Shown here piece after piece: positions 50,092 through 62,465 of a stretch of DNA of 64,000 nucleotides. The stretch lies in contig CACLKR010000003.1 in NCBI GenBank assembly GCA_902607625.1, positions 10,001 to 74,000 of the forward strand. The letters run 5' to 3'. The notes under the pieces were generated by a model. It made no database searches, was not told the DNA's origin, and saw nothing but the letters and a program-made list of their open reading frames with translations. The position numbers and the translations under genes were made by a program. Position 1 is the stretch's first letter, and each line of letters begins with the position of its first letter. This DNA is from an uncultured Pelagibacteraceae bacterium. GTDB taxonomy: Bacteria; Pseudomonadota; Alphaproteobacteria; Pelagibacterales; Pelagibacteraceae.

Positions 50092-51864
50092 ATGGCAAAT
50101 TTAATGACTGGTGCAGAAATAGTTTTCAAAGCTCTGGAAGATCAAGGTGTTAAACATATCTTTGGTTATCCTGGAGGAGCTGTATTGCCAATTTATGATG
50201 AGTTAAAAAATCATAAAAACATAAAACATATTTTAGTGCGCCACGAACAAGGAGCTGGCCATGCTGCGGAGGGATATGCGAGATCATCAGGTAAACCTGG
50301 TGTTATACTTGTAACTTCAGGACCAGGGGCAACAAACGCAGTTACAGCTTTAACGGACGCCTATATGGATTCGGTTCCTTTAGTTTGCATTACAGGTCAG
50401 GTACCAACGCATCTAATTGGCACTGATGCGTTTCAAGAATGCGATACAACGGGCATAACTAGGCCGTGCACCAAACATAATTGGCTAGTTAAAGATATAA
50501 ACAAACTATCATCAGTTATGCATAAAGCGTTCGAAGTTGCTACAACAGGAAGGCCTGGACCTGTTTTAATTGATATACCCAAGGATATTCAATTTCAAAA
50601 AGGAAAGTATATAAAACCCAAAGCATTAAAAAATAATAATAGCAAAACTAAAATCAGATTTAATGGACAGGACAAGGATATAGAGGCAGCTGTCGAACTT
50701 ATTAAAAAATCTTCAAAACCTATTATATATACGGGTGGTGGAGTAATTAATTCTGGACCAGGTGCCACGCAATTAGTTAGAGAGTTAGTGTCATTAACAG
50801 GTTTTCCAATTACATCTACACTTCAAGGTCTAGGTGCTTTTCCAGGGAATGACCAACAATTTTTAGGAATGTTAGGAATGCACGGAACTTATGAAGCTAA
50901 CAATGCAATGCATGATTGTGATTTGATGATAAATATTGGAGCACGTTTTGATGATAGAATAACGGGTAAAATTGATGAATTTTCTCCTAAATCAAAAAAA
51001 ATACATATTGATATTGACCCTTCGTCAATTAACAAAAATATTAAGGTTGATCTAGCATTAGTTGGGGATGTTAAATTTGTTTTAGAAGAGTTAGTTTCGG
51101 TATTTAAACAAAAGCATCCGAATTTTGAAAACTCTAACAAACAAAAAATAGCTGCGTGGTGGAATCAGATTGGCAATTGGAGAAAGAAAAATTCACTGAG
51201 TTATATAAATAGCAAGGAAGTGATCAAACCACAATTTGCTGTTCAAAGACTTTATGAATTAACTAAAGCTCAAGATGTTTTTATAACAACTGAAGTAGGT
51301 CAACATCAAATGTGGGCAGCTCAACATTATAAATTTGATAAACCTAACCGATGGATGACTTCTGGAGGTTTAGGAACTATGGGTTACGGATTGCCAGCAG
51401 CTGTGGGAGTTCAGGTAGCAAATCCAGACAAACTAGTTATAGACATAGCAGGAGAGGCTTCTGTTTTAATGACGATGCAGGAAATGTCAACTGCTGTTCA
51501 ATATAAATTGCCAATAAAAATATTTATTTTGAATAATGAATACATGGGAATGGTTAGACAGTGGCAAGAGCTCTTACACGAAAAAAATTACTCCGAAAGT
51601 TACACTGCGGCCTTACCCGATTTTGTTAAATTAGCGGAGGCATATGGTTGTGTTGGTATTAGAGCAAAAAAGCCAGACGAATTAGACGAAAAAATTGCAG
51701 AAATGCTTTCAGTTAACAAACCCGTTATTTTTGATTGTGTTGTTGATAAGACAGAAAATTGTTATCCAATGATTCCTTCTGGGAAACCACATAATCAAAT
51801 GTTGCTGGGTAAGCAAGATGAAGAAAAAGATAAAATTTCTGAAGAGGGGAAGGTTTTAGTTTAG
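50092..51864 (+). CDS. ilvB: acetolactate synthase large subunit
   Basis: The 590-residue thiamine-diphosphate enzyme has the catalytic glutamate in VRHEQGAGHAAEGYARSSG, GVILVTSGPGATNAVTALTDAY, an FAD-binding middle domain, and the diphosphate-binding C-terminal part with DIAGEASVLMTMQEMSTA and LNNEYMGMVRQWQELLHE. It joins two pyruvates, or pyruvate and 2-oxobutyrate, in valine, leucine and isoleucine synthesis. It is followed after 2 bp by its regulatory subunit. Confidence 0.96.
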   Translation: MANLMTGAEIVFKALEDQGVKHIFGYPGGAVLPIYDELKNHKNIKHILVRHEQGAGHAAEGYARSSGKPGVILVTSGPGATNAVTALTDAYMDSVPLVCITGQVPTHLIGTDAFQECDTTGITRPCTKHNWLVKDINKLSSVMHKAFEVATTGRPGPVLIDIPKDIQFQKGKYIKPKALKNNNSKTKIRFNGQDKDIEAAVELIKKSSKPIIYTGGGVINSGPGATQLVRELVSLTGFPITSTLQGLGAFPGNDQQFLGMLGMHGTYEANNAMHDCDLMINIGARFDDRITGKIDEFSPKSKKIHIDIDPSSINKNIKVDLALVGDVKFVLEELVSVFKQKHPNFENSNKQKIAAWWNQIGNWRKKNSLSYINSKEVIKPQFAVQRLYELTKAQDVFITTEVGQHQMWAAQHYKFDKPNRWMTSGGLGTMGYGLPAAVGVQVANPDKLVIDIAGEASVLMTMQEMSTAVQYKLPIKIFILNNEYMGMVRQWQELLHEKNYSESYTAALPDFVKLAEAYGCVGIRAKKPDELDEKIAEMLSVNKPVIFDCVVDKTENCYPMIPSGKPHNQMLLGKQDEEKDKISEEGKVLV

Positions 51865-51866
51865 CT

Positions 51867-53443
<1,577 letters not shown>

Positions 53444-53560
53444 TAAATTTAGTTAAATTATTGTTAAAATAAAATAATCTTTTGCATAAGACCCGCTTAG
53501 GTTGTAACATGATTACTTATAAAAAGTGAATTTTTTCAAATTAAAACTTGAAACAGAGGG

Positions 53561-55129
53561 ATGATGTCCGACGATAAAAACAGAGTTTATATATTTGACA
53601 CTACTATGCGTGACGGGGAACAGTCACCAGGCGCATCGATGAGTTTGGAAGAAAAACTTCAAATATCAAATTTATTTGATCAAATTGGAGTTGATATTAT
53701 TGAAGCTGGTTTTCCCGCTGCATCAAAAGGAGATTTTGAGGCTGTTAGTGAAATAAGTAAAATTTTAAAAACATCAATTCCTTGTGGTTTATCTAGACAT
53801 ATAAAAAAAGATATTGACGCGTGTAATGAAGCGCTTAAATCGGCAGAACGATTTAGAATTCATACATTTATTTCAACTAGTCCACTACATATGAAACATA
53901 AATTGAACAAAAGTTCCGAAGAAGTTTTGGAAGCTATTAAGGAACATGTAACTTATGCAAGGAAATTTACTGATAATGTAGAGTGGTCTTGTGAAGATGG
54001 TACTAGAACTGATATTGATTTTATGTGCAGAACAGTTGAGTTAGCAATAAAATGTGGAGCAAAAACAATTAATATACCAGATACAGTTGGCTATTCAGTT
54101 CCTTCCGAATTTACAAAAATTATTAAACATTTGATAAATAATGTGCCAAATATAGATAAAGCAATTTTATCAACCCATTGTCATAATGATTTAGGTCTTG
54201 CCGTTGCAAATTCTTTAGCTGGAGTTGTTGCGGGAGCAAGACAAGTGGAGTGTACTATAAATGGAATAGGAGAGAGAGCAGGTAATGCTGCACTTGAAGA
54301 AATAGTAATGGCAATGAAAACTAGAAACGATTTAATGCCGTTTCACACCAATATTAATACAAAATTATTAAGTAAAGCTTCTAAGCTTGTATCAAGCGCA
54401 ACATATCCAGTTCAATTTAACAAGGCGATAGTAGGAAAAAACGCTTTTGCACATGAAGCCGGAATCCACCAAGATGGAATGTTAAAGCATAGGAACACAT
54501 ATGAAATAATGAAACCAGAAAGCGTTGGCGTGAAACAAAGTTCATTAGTCATGGGAAAACACTCCGGCAGACATGCTTTCAAAGAAAAATTAAACGATCT
54601 TGGTTACACGGGCGTTACTGACGATATAATTCAAATTGCCTTTGGTAAATTTAAAGTTCTTGCTGATAAAAAAAAACATGTTTACGATGAAGATATTGCT
54701 GCTCTAGTAGATGATAGTTTAATTAAAGAAGATAATGTTATTATTCTAAAATCTCTCAGAGTATTTGCTGGAACTGGAGAACCACAAAAAGCAGACATGA
54801 CTCTAGAAGTTTATGGAGAAATAAAAAAAGCAACTGAGACTGGGGACGGTCCAGTGGATGCTATTTTTAAATGTGTAAAAAAATTGTACCCTCATGAAGT
54901 AAAACTTCAATTATATCAAGTGCATGCTGTCACTGAAGGAACAGACGCTCAAGCAACTGTGAGTGTAAGAATTGAGGAAAATGGAAAAACAACTGTTGGC
55001 CAAGCGGCTGATACAGATACTCTTGTTGCCTCGGCCAATGCTTATTTAAATGCATTAAATAAGATGATTATCAAAAGAAAAAAAACAGCTCCAGAAGAGT
55101 ATGAGCAAAAAAAAATGAAAGGAATATAA
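53561..55129 (+). CDS. leuA: 2-isopropylmalate synthase
   Basis: The 522-residue protein has the HMGL-like barrel with IFDTTMRDGEQSPGASM, the metal-binding STHCHNDLGLAVANSLAG, NGIGERAGNAALEE, and AFAHEAGIHQDGMLKH, followed by a C-terminal LeuA dimer/regulatory domain (about 390-510). It commits 2-oxoisovalerate to leucine synthesis. The ATGATG start follows a GAGGG ribosome site. mreB begins directly after the stop, without any gap, which is an odd pairing of amino acid and cell-shape genes. Confidence 0.95.
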   Translation: MMSDDKNRVYIFDTTMRDGEQSPGASMSLEEKLQISNLFDQIGVDIIEAGFPAASKGDFEAVSEISKILKTSIPCGLSRHIKKDIDACNEALKSAERFRIHTFISTSPLHMKHKLNKSSEEVLEAIKEHVTYARKFTDNVEWSCEDGTRTDIDFMCRTVELAIKCGAKTINIPDTVGYSVPSEFTKIIKHLINNVPNIDKAILSTHCHNDLGLAVANSLAGVVAGARQVECTINGIGERAGNAALEEIVMAMKTRNDLMPFHTNINTKLLSKASKLVSSATYPVQFNKAIVGKNAFAHEAGIHQDGMLKHRNTYEIMKPESVGVKQSSLVMGKHSGRHAFKEKLNDLGYTGVTDDIIQIAFGKFKVLADKKKHVYDEDIAALVDDSLIKEDNVIILKSLRVFAGTGEPQKADMTLEVYGEIKKATETGDGPVDAIFKCVKKLYPHEVKLQLYQVHAVTEGTDAQATVSVRIEENGKTTVGQAADTDTLVASANAYLNALNKMIIKRKKTAPEEYEQKKMKGI

Positions 55130-56173
<1,044 letters not shown>

Positions 56174-56210
56174 TTGAGGGGTAAATTAGCATTATTCTAG
56201 ATAGTGAATT

Positions 56211-57053
56211 ATGGAAACAAGTCGTGAGGATGTTGGTATAGTAATTCGCTCTGCTTTTTTAAAAAGGGGAACTCAACAAAGATTTTCTTTATTTGCGCTA
56301 ACCATTCTTTCAATCATCCTTATTTTTCTTGAAACAATAGACTTTAAGTCTCTAAATACAATTAGATCATTTGTTAAAGATATAATCTATCGAGGCGCTT
56401 CAATCGCTACCTATCCATCAAAAAGTTTTTCTAGTTTTTATCAACTTATGGAAAATCATATAAATCTTTATTCCAATTACAAAGAATTAATAACAGAAAA
56501 CGAAGAACTAAAAAATAATATTTCGAAATCAGATTTTTTAGAGTTAGAAAATTCTCAATTAAGACAATTGATTGATGAGCAAGTAGCATCACCATCTAAT
56601 CTTGTAAGCGCAAGGGTCATGCTTGATAAACAAAGCCCGTATCTTAATTCATTTGTTATTAATATTGGGGGTAATAAAAATATAAAAAATGGCATGGCCG
56701 TTTTGGATGGAAAAATTTTTATAGGAAGAATAGTTGACGTAAATTTTTTCTCATCTAGAGTTTTGCTAGTTTCGGATTTAAATAGCAAAATTCCTGTTCT
56801 ATCACAACCCTCTGGAAATCACGCTATTCTAAGCGGTCATGGAACAAGTGAACCAACCTTAGAGTATTTATCTGAAAACCATACTATTCAAGATGGCGAC
56901 AAGGTTTATACATCAGGTAAAGGAGGAATTTTTACTCCAGGTATTGCTGTTGGTAAAGTTAAAATTGATAAAAAGAAAGTTAAAGTTTTATTATTTTCTG
57001 ATTTAAGTCAAATTACTTTTGTAAACATTAATTTAGGGGAATTGAACAAGTAA
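56211..57053 (+). CDS. mreC: rod shape-determining protein MreC
   Basis: The 280-residue protein has a short cytosolic N-terminus, one membrane helix (ALTILSIILIFLETI), a coiled coil at about 85-125, and the MreC beta-barrel part with ARVMLDKQSPYLNSFVINIG, NGMAVLDGKIFIGRIVDV and GDKVYTSGKGGIFTPGIAVGKV. It bridges MreB/MreD and PBP2 in the periplasm. The length is normal for the family. Confidence 0.93.
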   Translation: METSREDVGIVIRSAFLKRGTQQRFSLFALTILSIILIFLETIDFKSLNTIRSFVKDIIYRGASIATYPSKSFSSFYQLMENHINLYSNYKELITENEELKNNISKSDFLELENSQLRQLIDEQVASPSNLVSARVMLDKQSPYLNSFVINIGGNKNIKNGMAVLDGKIFIGRIVDVNFFSSRVLLVSDLNSKIPVLSQPSGNHAILSGHGTSEPTLEYLSENHTIQDGDKVYTSGKGGIFTPGIAVGKVKIDKKKVKVLLFSDLSQITFVNINLGELNK

Positions 57054-57063
57054 AATAAATTTC

Positions 57064-57558
57064 ATGAAACTTAGCTTTAAACAATTCAGATATAAATTTT
57101 TTGAACTTTTGCCATTATTGTTGCTTTTTTTTATTTCTTTAAATGGAAGTTCCATTATTAATGTAAAATTTTTTTCGATAAATATTCATTATATTTTAGT
57201 TTACTATTGGATATTGAGAAAACCCGAAAACCTGGGTTACGGTTTTATATTTTTATCAGGAATTATCAGTGACGTTGTTTTGGGTTTTCCACTAGGAATT
57301 AATGCTTTGTCATTATTAATGGTTGCCGGAGTAGCTGCCTATGTTCGAGTTGTGACGGTAAGAATAACGTTAGTAAATGATTGGATAAGTTTTATTCCAG
57401 CCTTATTATTTGCAAATTTTGTTTATTTTGCTTCATTATATTATTCAAACTATTCTCTTGATTATTTATACTTATTAAAAAATTCTATTTTTACATTAAT
57501 TTTTTACCCTGTTTTATGGGGGGTATTTACGTTAATTGTAAATTTACAAAAATCATAA
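57064..57558 (+). CDS. mreD: rod shape-determining protein MreD
   Basis: The 164-residue protein has five or so hydrophobic helices, with GYGFIFLSGIISDVVLGFPLG, the most conserved MreD segment. The weak overall conservation is usual. Its position between mreC and mrdA supports the call. It is an inner-membrane part of the elongasome. Confidence 0.88.
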   Translation: MKLSFKQFRYKFFELLPLLLLFFISLNGSSIINVKFFSINIHYILVYYWILRKPENLGYGFIFLSGIISDVVLGFPLGINALSLLMVAGVAAYVRVVTVRITLVNDWISFIPALLFANFVYFASLYYSNYSLDYLYLLKNSIFTLIFYPVLWGVFTLIVNLQKS

Positions 57559-57562
57559 TTTT

Positions 57563-59446
57563 ATGCCCCTTTTTTCAGAAACATTTCAAAATAAAGCAAA
57601 GTTAATTAGCAGACGAATGTTTATTTTATCAACGTTAAAGGTAGGTGTTTTTGTAGGTATTATTAGTCGACTATTTTATTTGCAAATTTCTGAAAATATA
57701 AAATATAGATCCCTATCAGATAAAAATAGGTTCAGAGAGTGGAAACTGGTTCCCCAAAGAGGAATAATCGAAGATTTTTTTGGTGAAAAAATTGCTGATA
57801 ATGTCCAAACTTTTCAGCTTCATATGATCCCAGAAGACGTTCCTAATATAGAAGAGTTATTTTTTAGATTATCGAAAATAATTGATTTTAATGAAAGGAA
57901 AAGAAACAGTTTAATAAAAAGATTAAAAAAACGTAAACGTTGGGAACCGATTATAGTTTCAGATAATTTATCTTGGTCTGAATTTTCTAAACTGAATCTT
58001 TTTTTGCACGAAATGCAAGGCGTAAAACCAGTAGTTGCTTTAGCCAGAAAATATTCTAAAGATGGATCATCTTCACATATCGTAGGATATGTTTCAGATA
58101 TCAGTGTAAAAGATTTAGAAAATAGCAAACTGTTAAGGGAAATTAATGTTCCTGGATTAAAGACGGGAAAAAATGGTTTAGAGAAATTTTTGAATGAACC
58201 GATTATTGGCCAACCAGGAATTCAAAGATTTGAGGTTAATGCTTATGGGAAAAGAATTAAAGAACTAAAACTTGTTAAGGGAATTACGGGTGAGAGTTTT
58301 AGAACAACGATAGATAAAGAGGTTCAGAAATTTACAAGTAAATTAATTGAGAATAAGAGTGCGTCTGTTTGCGTTATGGATATATATACTGGAGATATAG
58401 TTTCTATGGTATCGAGTCCAACTTTTGATCCAAATAAATTCGTTCATGGTATAAGCCAAGAAGATTGGCAGGCGTTAATTAAAGATACAAAAAAACCACT
58501 CATCAATAAATCTATGGCCGGACTTTATCCACCAGGCTCAACTATCAAGCCCATTGTTGCGTTATCCGCTTTAGAAAACGATGTTATTAGTCCCAAGTTT
58601 ACTGTTGAGTGCAGAGGTAGTGTCGATCTCTATGATCGCACTTATCATTGTTGGAAAGAAAAGGGACATGGGTTTATGAATTTAAGAAATGGCATAAAGC
58701 AATCATGTGACATTTACTTCTATGAAGTTGCACGAAGATTGGGGGTAGATAGACTATCTGTTACAGCAAAACAATTTGGATTAGGACAAAAAGTTTTAGG
58801 AACTTTTCTTGAAGAGAGATCGGGCGTTGTACCAAACACTAAGTGGAAATTAAAAAATATCGGAAAAGGATGGTATTTAGGCGAAACTTTAATTACTGGA
58901 ATTGGTCAAGGCTATTTTCAGTCTACTCCAATACAACTTTGTCTGATGACAGCACAACTAGCAAATGGTGGATATAAAATTAAACCGAAAATAATTTATA
59001 ATGAGCAAGATTTTCAAACTACTACAGAAGATGGTGGAGAAAAGTTTAAGCAATTATACAGAAATCAAGAGAACGTTAAATTTGTTTTAGATGCCCAATT
59101 CGGAGCGACCAATGAGCCGATGGGTACTTCTTATAGATCAAGACATGTTAAACCAGAATATATATATGCTGGAAAAACTGGAACATCTCAAACAAGAACT
59201 ATTACTGCTGAAGAAAGAGAACTTAAATTAAAACAAAAAGATTTACCTTATAAAAAACGAGACCATGCTCTTTTTACTGCTTTTGCACCTTACAAAAATC
59301 CAAGATATGCTTTCAGCGTTGTCATAGAACATGGTGGAACAGGCAGTTCAGCCGCGGCTCCGATTGCAAAAAAAGTAATAAGAAAAGTTTTAGATAGACA
59401 CAAATTGAGAACAAAATATCAGTCAGATTTGTTTAAAGAGGTTTAA
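57563..59446 (+). CDS. mrdA: penicillin-binding protein 2 (elongasome transpeptidase)
   Basis: The 627-residue protein has a membrane anchor at about 25-45, a PBP dimerisation domain, and a transpeptidase domain with the active-site serine in YPPGSTIKPIVAL, the second motif SCD in IKQSCDIYFYEV, and KTG in AGKTGTSQTRTI. VPQRGIIEDFFG near the N-terminus is the typical start of the periplasmic part. It cross-links peptidoglycan in side-wall growth with RodA, encoded 2 bp downstream. Confidence 0.95.
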   Translation: MPLFSETFQNKAKLISRRMFILSTLKVGVFVGIISRLFYLQISENIKYRSLSDKNRFREWKLVPQRGIIEDFFGEKIADNVQTFQLHMIPEDVPNIEELFFRLSKIIDFNERKRNSLIKRLKKRKRWEPIIVSDNLSWSEFSKLNLFLHEMQGVKPVVALARKYSKDGSSSHIVGYVSDISVKDLENSKLLREINVPGLKTGKNGLEKFLNEPIIGQPGIQRFEVNAYGKRIKELKLVKGITGESFRTTIDKEVQKFTSKLIENKSASVCVMDIYTGDIVSMVSSPTFDPNKFVHGISQEDWQALIKDTKKPLINKSMAGLYPPGSTIKPIVALSALENDVISPKFTVECRGSVDLYDRTYHCWKEKGHGFMNLRNGIKQSCDIYFYEVARRLGVDRLSVTAKQFGLGQKVLGTFLEERSGVVPNTKWKLKNIGKGWYLGETLITGIGQGYFQSTPIQLCLMTAQLANGGYKIKPKIIYNEQDFQTTTEDGGEKFKQLYRNQENVKFVLDAQFGATNEPMGTSYRSRHVKPEYIYAGKTGTSQTRTITAEERELKLKQKDLPYKKRDHALFTAFAPYKNPRYAFSVVIEHGGTGSSAAAPIAKKVIRKVLDRHKLRTKYQSDLFKEV

Positions 59447-59448
59447 AA

Positions 59449-60573
59449 ATGGAAAAAAATTATTTTCAAAGAGGAAATCAAAGTATTAGTGATAAAATAC
59501 TTGCTTTTGATTTTCAACTCTTATTGCTAATTTTAGCATTGGGAATAATAAGCATTTTTGCAATGTACTCTTCTGAAAGAGGGAATTTTTCTTATTATAC
59601 ACAAAGCCACCTATATCGATTTAGTATTTTCTTTTTACTTTTTATTATTATTTCTTTTTTTAAAATTCAGTTTTGGTATAAATCTGCATATTTATTTTAT
59701 TTCATAGTGTTAATATTACTTTTAGCTGTTCATTTATTTGGAATTACTGCCTCAGGATCAAAACGATGGTTAAATTTATTTATTATTAATCTTCAACCTT
59801 CTGAATTAATGAAAATTTCATTAATTGTTTTTTTAGCAAGATATTATAATAAAATTCCGTCACAAAATGTTAGTAACTTAAAATATATTTTTATTCCTTT
59901 TCTTAGTTTTATGATTCCATTTTTTTTAGTTATTTCGCAACCAGATCTGGGTACTGCTTTACTAATTGCTATTAGCGGGCTTATTGTAATTTGGTTAACA
60001 GGTTTTAGAATAAAATATTTTTTGTATTCATTTCTTATTTTAATTTGTTTAACCCCGGTTGGGATATCATTTTTAAAACCCTATCAAAAAACCAGAATCT
60101 TAGCTTTTTTTGACCCAGAAAGAGATCCTTTGGGAGCCGGTTATCAAATTATACAGTCTAAAATAGCTGTTGGTTCAGGCGGAATATTTGGAAAAGGTTT
60201 TTTACAAGGAAGCCAGAGTTATTTAGACTACTTGCCTGAAAAACATACAGATTTTATATTTACTTTATTTTCAGAAGAGTTTGGTTTCATCGGATCGCTC
60301 ATCTTATTATTAATATATGCATTCATTATTTATAGAATTGCCGCAATTGGTGCCGAGGTCAGGAATAATTTTGCGAGACTATTTTGTTTCGGTTTTGCAG
60401 CAGCGTTTTTTGTCTATGTCACAGTAAATATGGCTATGGTATTAGGGTTACTACCTATTGTAGGAGCACCTCTACCAATTATGTCTTATGGTGGTTCATC
60501 CATGCTTTCAATAATGATTGGCTTAGGAATTGTAATGAGCTGTAAAATTCATAATCGTGACGAACTAAGGTAA
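59449..60573 (+). CDS. rodA: peptidoglycan glycosyltransferase RodA (SEDS family)
   Basis: The 374-residue polytopic protein has SGSKRWLNLFIINLQPSELMK, SQPDLGTALLIAISG, KTRILAFFDPERDPLGAGYQ and the C-terminal GAPLPIMSYGGSSMLS, all SEDS hallmarks. It polymerises glycan strands together with PBP2. It is the last gene of the rod-shape run. The 111-bp gap after it starts with a run of A and shows no strong terminator. Confidence 0.95.
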   Translation: MEKNYFQRGNQSISDKILAFDFQLLLLILALGIISIFAMYSSERGNFSYYTQSHLYRFSIFFLLFIIISFFKIQFWYKSAYLFYFIVLILLLAVHLFGITASGSKRWLNLFIINLQPSELMKISLIVFLARYYNKIPSQNVSNLKYIFIPFLSFMIPFFLVISQPDLGTALLIAISGLIVIWLTGFRIKYFLYSFLILICLTPVGISFLKPYQKTRILAFFDPERDPLGAGYQIIQSKIAVGSGGIFGKGFLQGSQSYLDYLPEKHTDFIFTLFSEEFGFIGSLILLLIYAFIIYRIAAIGAEVRNNFARLFCFGFAAAFFVYVTVNMAMVLGLLPIVGAPLPIMSYGGSSMLSIMIGLGIVMSCKIHNRDELR

Positions 60574-60684
60574 AAAAAAAAAAAAGAAAAAAGTCATAGA
60601 TAACAACCTGAGATTGAATTAATAACTTTAATTATTCATCTTTTTTATTATTCAAACTGTCTAATTTGTGCTTAAATAAAAAGA

Positions 60685-61152
60685 ATGTTCAAATCATTAC
60701 GAAGTGTTGAGGGAAGTAAAATCAACAACAGCGGTCGATCGTTTGTTGGAGAAACCATGCAGCTAGAAGGAGACTTGAGGACTTCAGGGTCTATAGATAT
60801 TGCGGGTTTAATTAATGGAAACATATTTGTTTCAGAAATGACTATAACAGAAACTGGATCGATAAGAGGAGCAGTAGAAGCCACAACTATAGAAATCAAT
60901 GGACATATAGAAGGAAGAATTTCAGCTGACACGGTGATAGTTGGAAGATCAGCTGTAGTTAAAGGTGATATTTTTTTTAGAAATACATTGAAAACAGAAG
61001 AAGGCGCAGACATCGACGGCTACATCAAAAGGGCAAACAATGGAAAGTCGAATAGTGAAGAAGATATTGCGATTGAAGAAATTGTTGAAAGAACAGAGTC
61101 TCAAAAGAAAACCAAACCCATCCATGTTGTGCAGCAAAAAAAAGCTGTATAA
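60685..61152 (+). CDS. bactofilin-family cytoskeletal protein
   Basis: The 155-residue protein has a basic N-terminus, a central right-handed beta-helix of short repeats (GETMQLEGDLRTSGSIDIAG, ITETGSIRGAVEATTIEING, GRSAVVKGDIFF) and a charged disordered tail. This is the bactofilin (polymer-forming cytoskeletal) layout. Bactofilins make nucleotide-free filaments that shape the cell envelope. Placement directly after rodA suggests a role with the elongasome, possibly in cell curvature. That role is inference. Confidence 0.9.
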   Translation: MFKSLRSVEGSKINNSGRSFVGETMQLEGDLRTSGSIDIAGLINGNIFVSEMTITETGSIRGAVEATTIEINGHIEGRISADTVIVGRSAVVKGDIFFRNTLKTEEGADIDGYIKRANNGKSNSEEDIAIEEIVERTESQKKTKPIHVVQQKKAV

Positions 61153-61200
61153 CTTGTTACTTCACATCTAAATTTCAAATAAAATATAACGAAAGGTGTT

Positions 61201-62457
61201 ATGAGCGAAGATATTGAGTTAAAATCTTCAATTGGAGTTATTGGAGCGGGAATACAAGGTGTTTGCATCGCTCTTTGTCTTATTAAAAAAGGTTTTAAAG
61301 TTACTCTTATAGATCGAGATGATCCAGGCAAAAACTCTGCTTCTTACGGTAACGCCGGTCATTTTTCACCTTATGCATCGGTGCCAATTAATAGGCCAGA
61401 TATATTAGTTGATATACCCTCAATGTTATTGAGCTCGACAGGACCTTTATCCTTAAAGTGGAATTATGCATTCAAGATGATTCCATGGTTTCTAAAATTT
61501 ATTAAGAATTGTAGTAAAAAAAAAATGATGTATACAGCCAAGTATATGCATCAAATTTTAGATTTAGCTTTACCTGCCTATGATGAACTTTTTGAGGATA
61601 TAGATATTTCAGAATTAATAGAAAACAAAGGAATAATTTATTTTTGGACTAATAAAGATTTAAAAAGCAGAGAATTAGAAATTAATATAAGAAATGAGCT
61701 TGGAGTAAAACAACAATTATTATCACCGCATGAAATTCATGATCTTGAGCCACACATTAAACAAATTTATCACGGTGGAGTTTTATATCCTTATGCTAGG
61801 CATACAAGAAATCCTAGAAAGATTTTGCTTAAATTGTTTGATTTATTTATTAAAAAAGGTGGTCGTTTTGAAAAACAAAATGTTCAAACAATTAGTTTTA
61901 CATCTGATAATAATCTAGTAATAAAAACAGACTTAAAATTTTATAATTTTGATAAAGCAGTTATAGCGTGCGGAGCTTTTTCAAAAAAATTAACCGATCA
62001 AGTTGATGAGAAAATTCCATTAGATACCGAAAGAGGCTATCATGTGCATTTTAAGGGCCACGATCATTTGCTCTCAAGACCTGTAATTTTTTTAAATAGA
62101 GGTTTTGGAATAACTCCAATGGAACAGGGATTAAGAGTTGTAGGAACAGTTGAGTTTGGAGGCTTAGATAATCTAACAAGCAAAAAAAGAATTTTAAATC
62201 TAGTAAATAATGCAAAATATCTTCTTCCAGAATTAACGGAACATCATGATGAGTGGTTAGGTTTTAGACCAACTTTGCCAGATTTTTTGCCTGTAATGGG
62301 ACCTTCAAAAAATCACAAAAACTTGTTTTATTCTTTTGGACACCATCATCTTGGATGGACTTTGGGAGCAATTTCAGGGAAAATTGTTTCTGGAATGATT
62401 TCTGGGGAAAAAACAAATTTGGATTTATCTGCTTATAATTCGTTAAGGTTTAGTTAG
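61201..62457 (+). CDS. dadA: FAD-dependent D-amino-acid dehydrogenase-like oxidoreductase
   Basis: The 418-residue protein begins with a dinucleotide-binding IGVIGAGIQGVCIALCLIKKG and VTLIDRDDPGKNSASYGNAG, and ends with the FAD domain motif LGFRPTLPDFLPVMGPS and GHHHLGWTLGAISGKIVSG, as in DadA-type proteins. It would oxidise a D-amino acid or another small amine or imino acid at the membrane. The symbol is by family resemblance only. It lies 8 bp before an EamA transporter gene, which may carry its substrate or product. Confidence 0.8.
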   Translation: MSEDIELKSSIGVIGAGIQGVCIALCLIKKGFKVTLIDRDDPGKNSASYGNAGHFSPYASVPINRPDILVDIPSMLLSSTGPLSLKWNYAFKMIPWFLKFIKNCSKKKMMYTAKYMHQILDLALPAYDELFEDIDISELIENKGIIYFWTNKDLKSRELEINIRNELGVKQQLLSPHEIHDLEPHIKQIYHGGVLYPYARHTRNPRKILLKLFDLFIKKGGRFEKQNVQTISFTSDNNLVIKTDLKFYNFDKAVIACGAFSKKLTDQVDEKIPLDTERGYHVHFKGHDHLLSRPVIFLNRGFGITPMEQGLRVVGTVEFGGLDNLTSKKRILNLVNNAKYLLPELTEHHDEWLGFRPTLPDFLPVMGPSKNHKNLFYSFGHHHLGWTLGAISGKIVSGMISGEKTNLDLSAYNSLRFS

Positions 62458-62461
62458 GAGT
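62457..62461 (+). promoter_or_regulatory. ribosome binding site fixing a TTG start
   Basis: AGGAG at 62457-62461, overlapping the end of the preceding gene's TAG stop, lies four bases before TTG at 62466. It decides the non-ATG start of the EamA transporter gene, in a genome where such strong sites are rare. Confidence 0.6.
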
Positions 62462-62465
62462 TGTC

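Noticed and set aside
53444-53560. leuA leader as an attenuator or riboswitch
   Set aside because: No leucine-rich leader peptide or convincing stem-loop pair; only short weak complementarity was found.
60574-60690. Poly-A run after rodA as a rho-independent terminator
   Set aside because: There is no GC-rich stem before a T-run on either strand.
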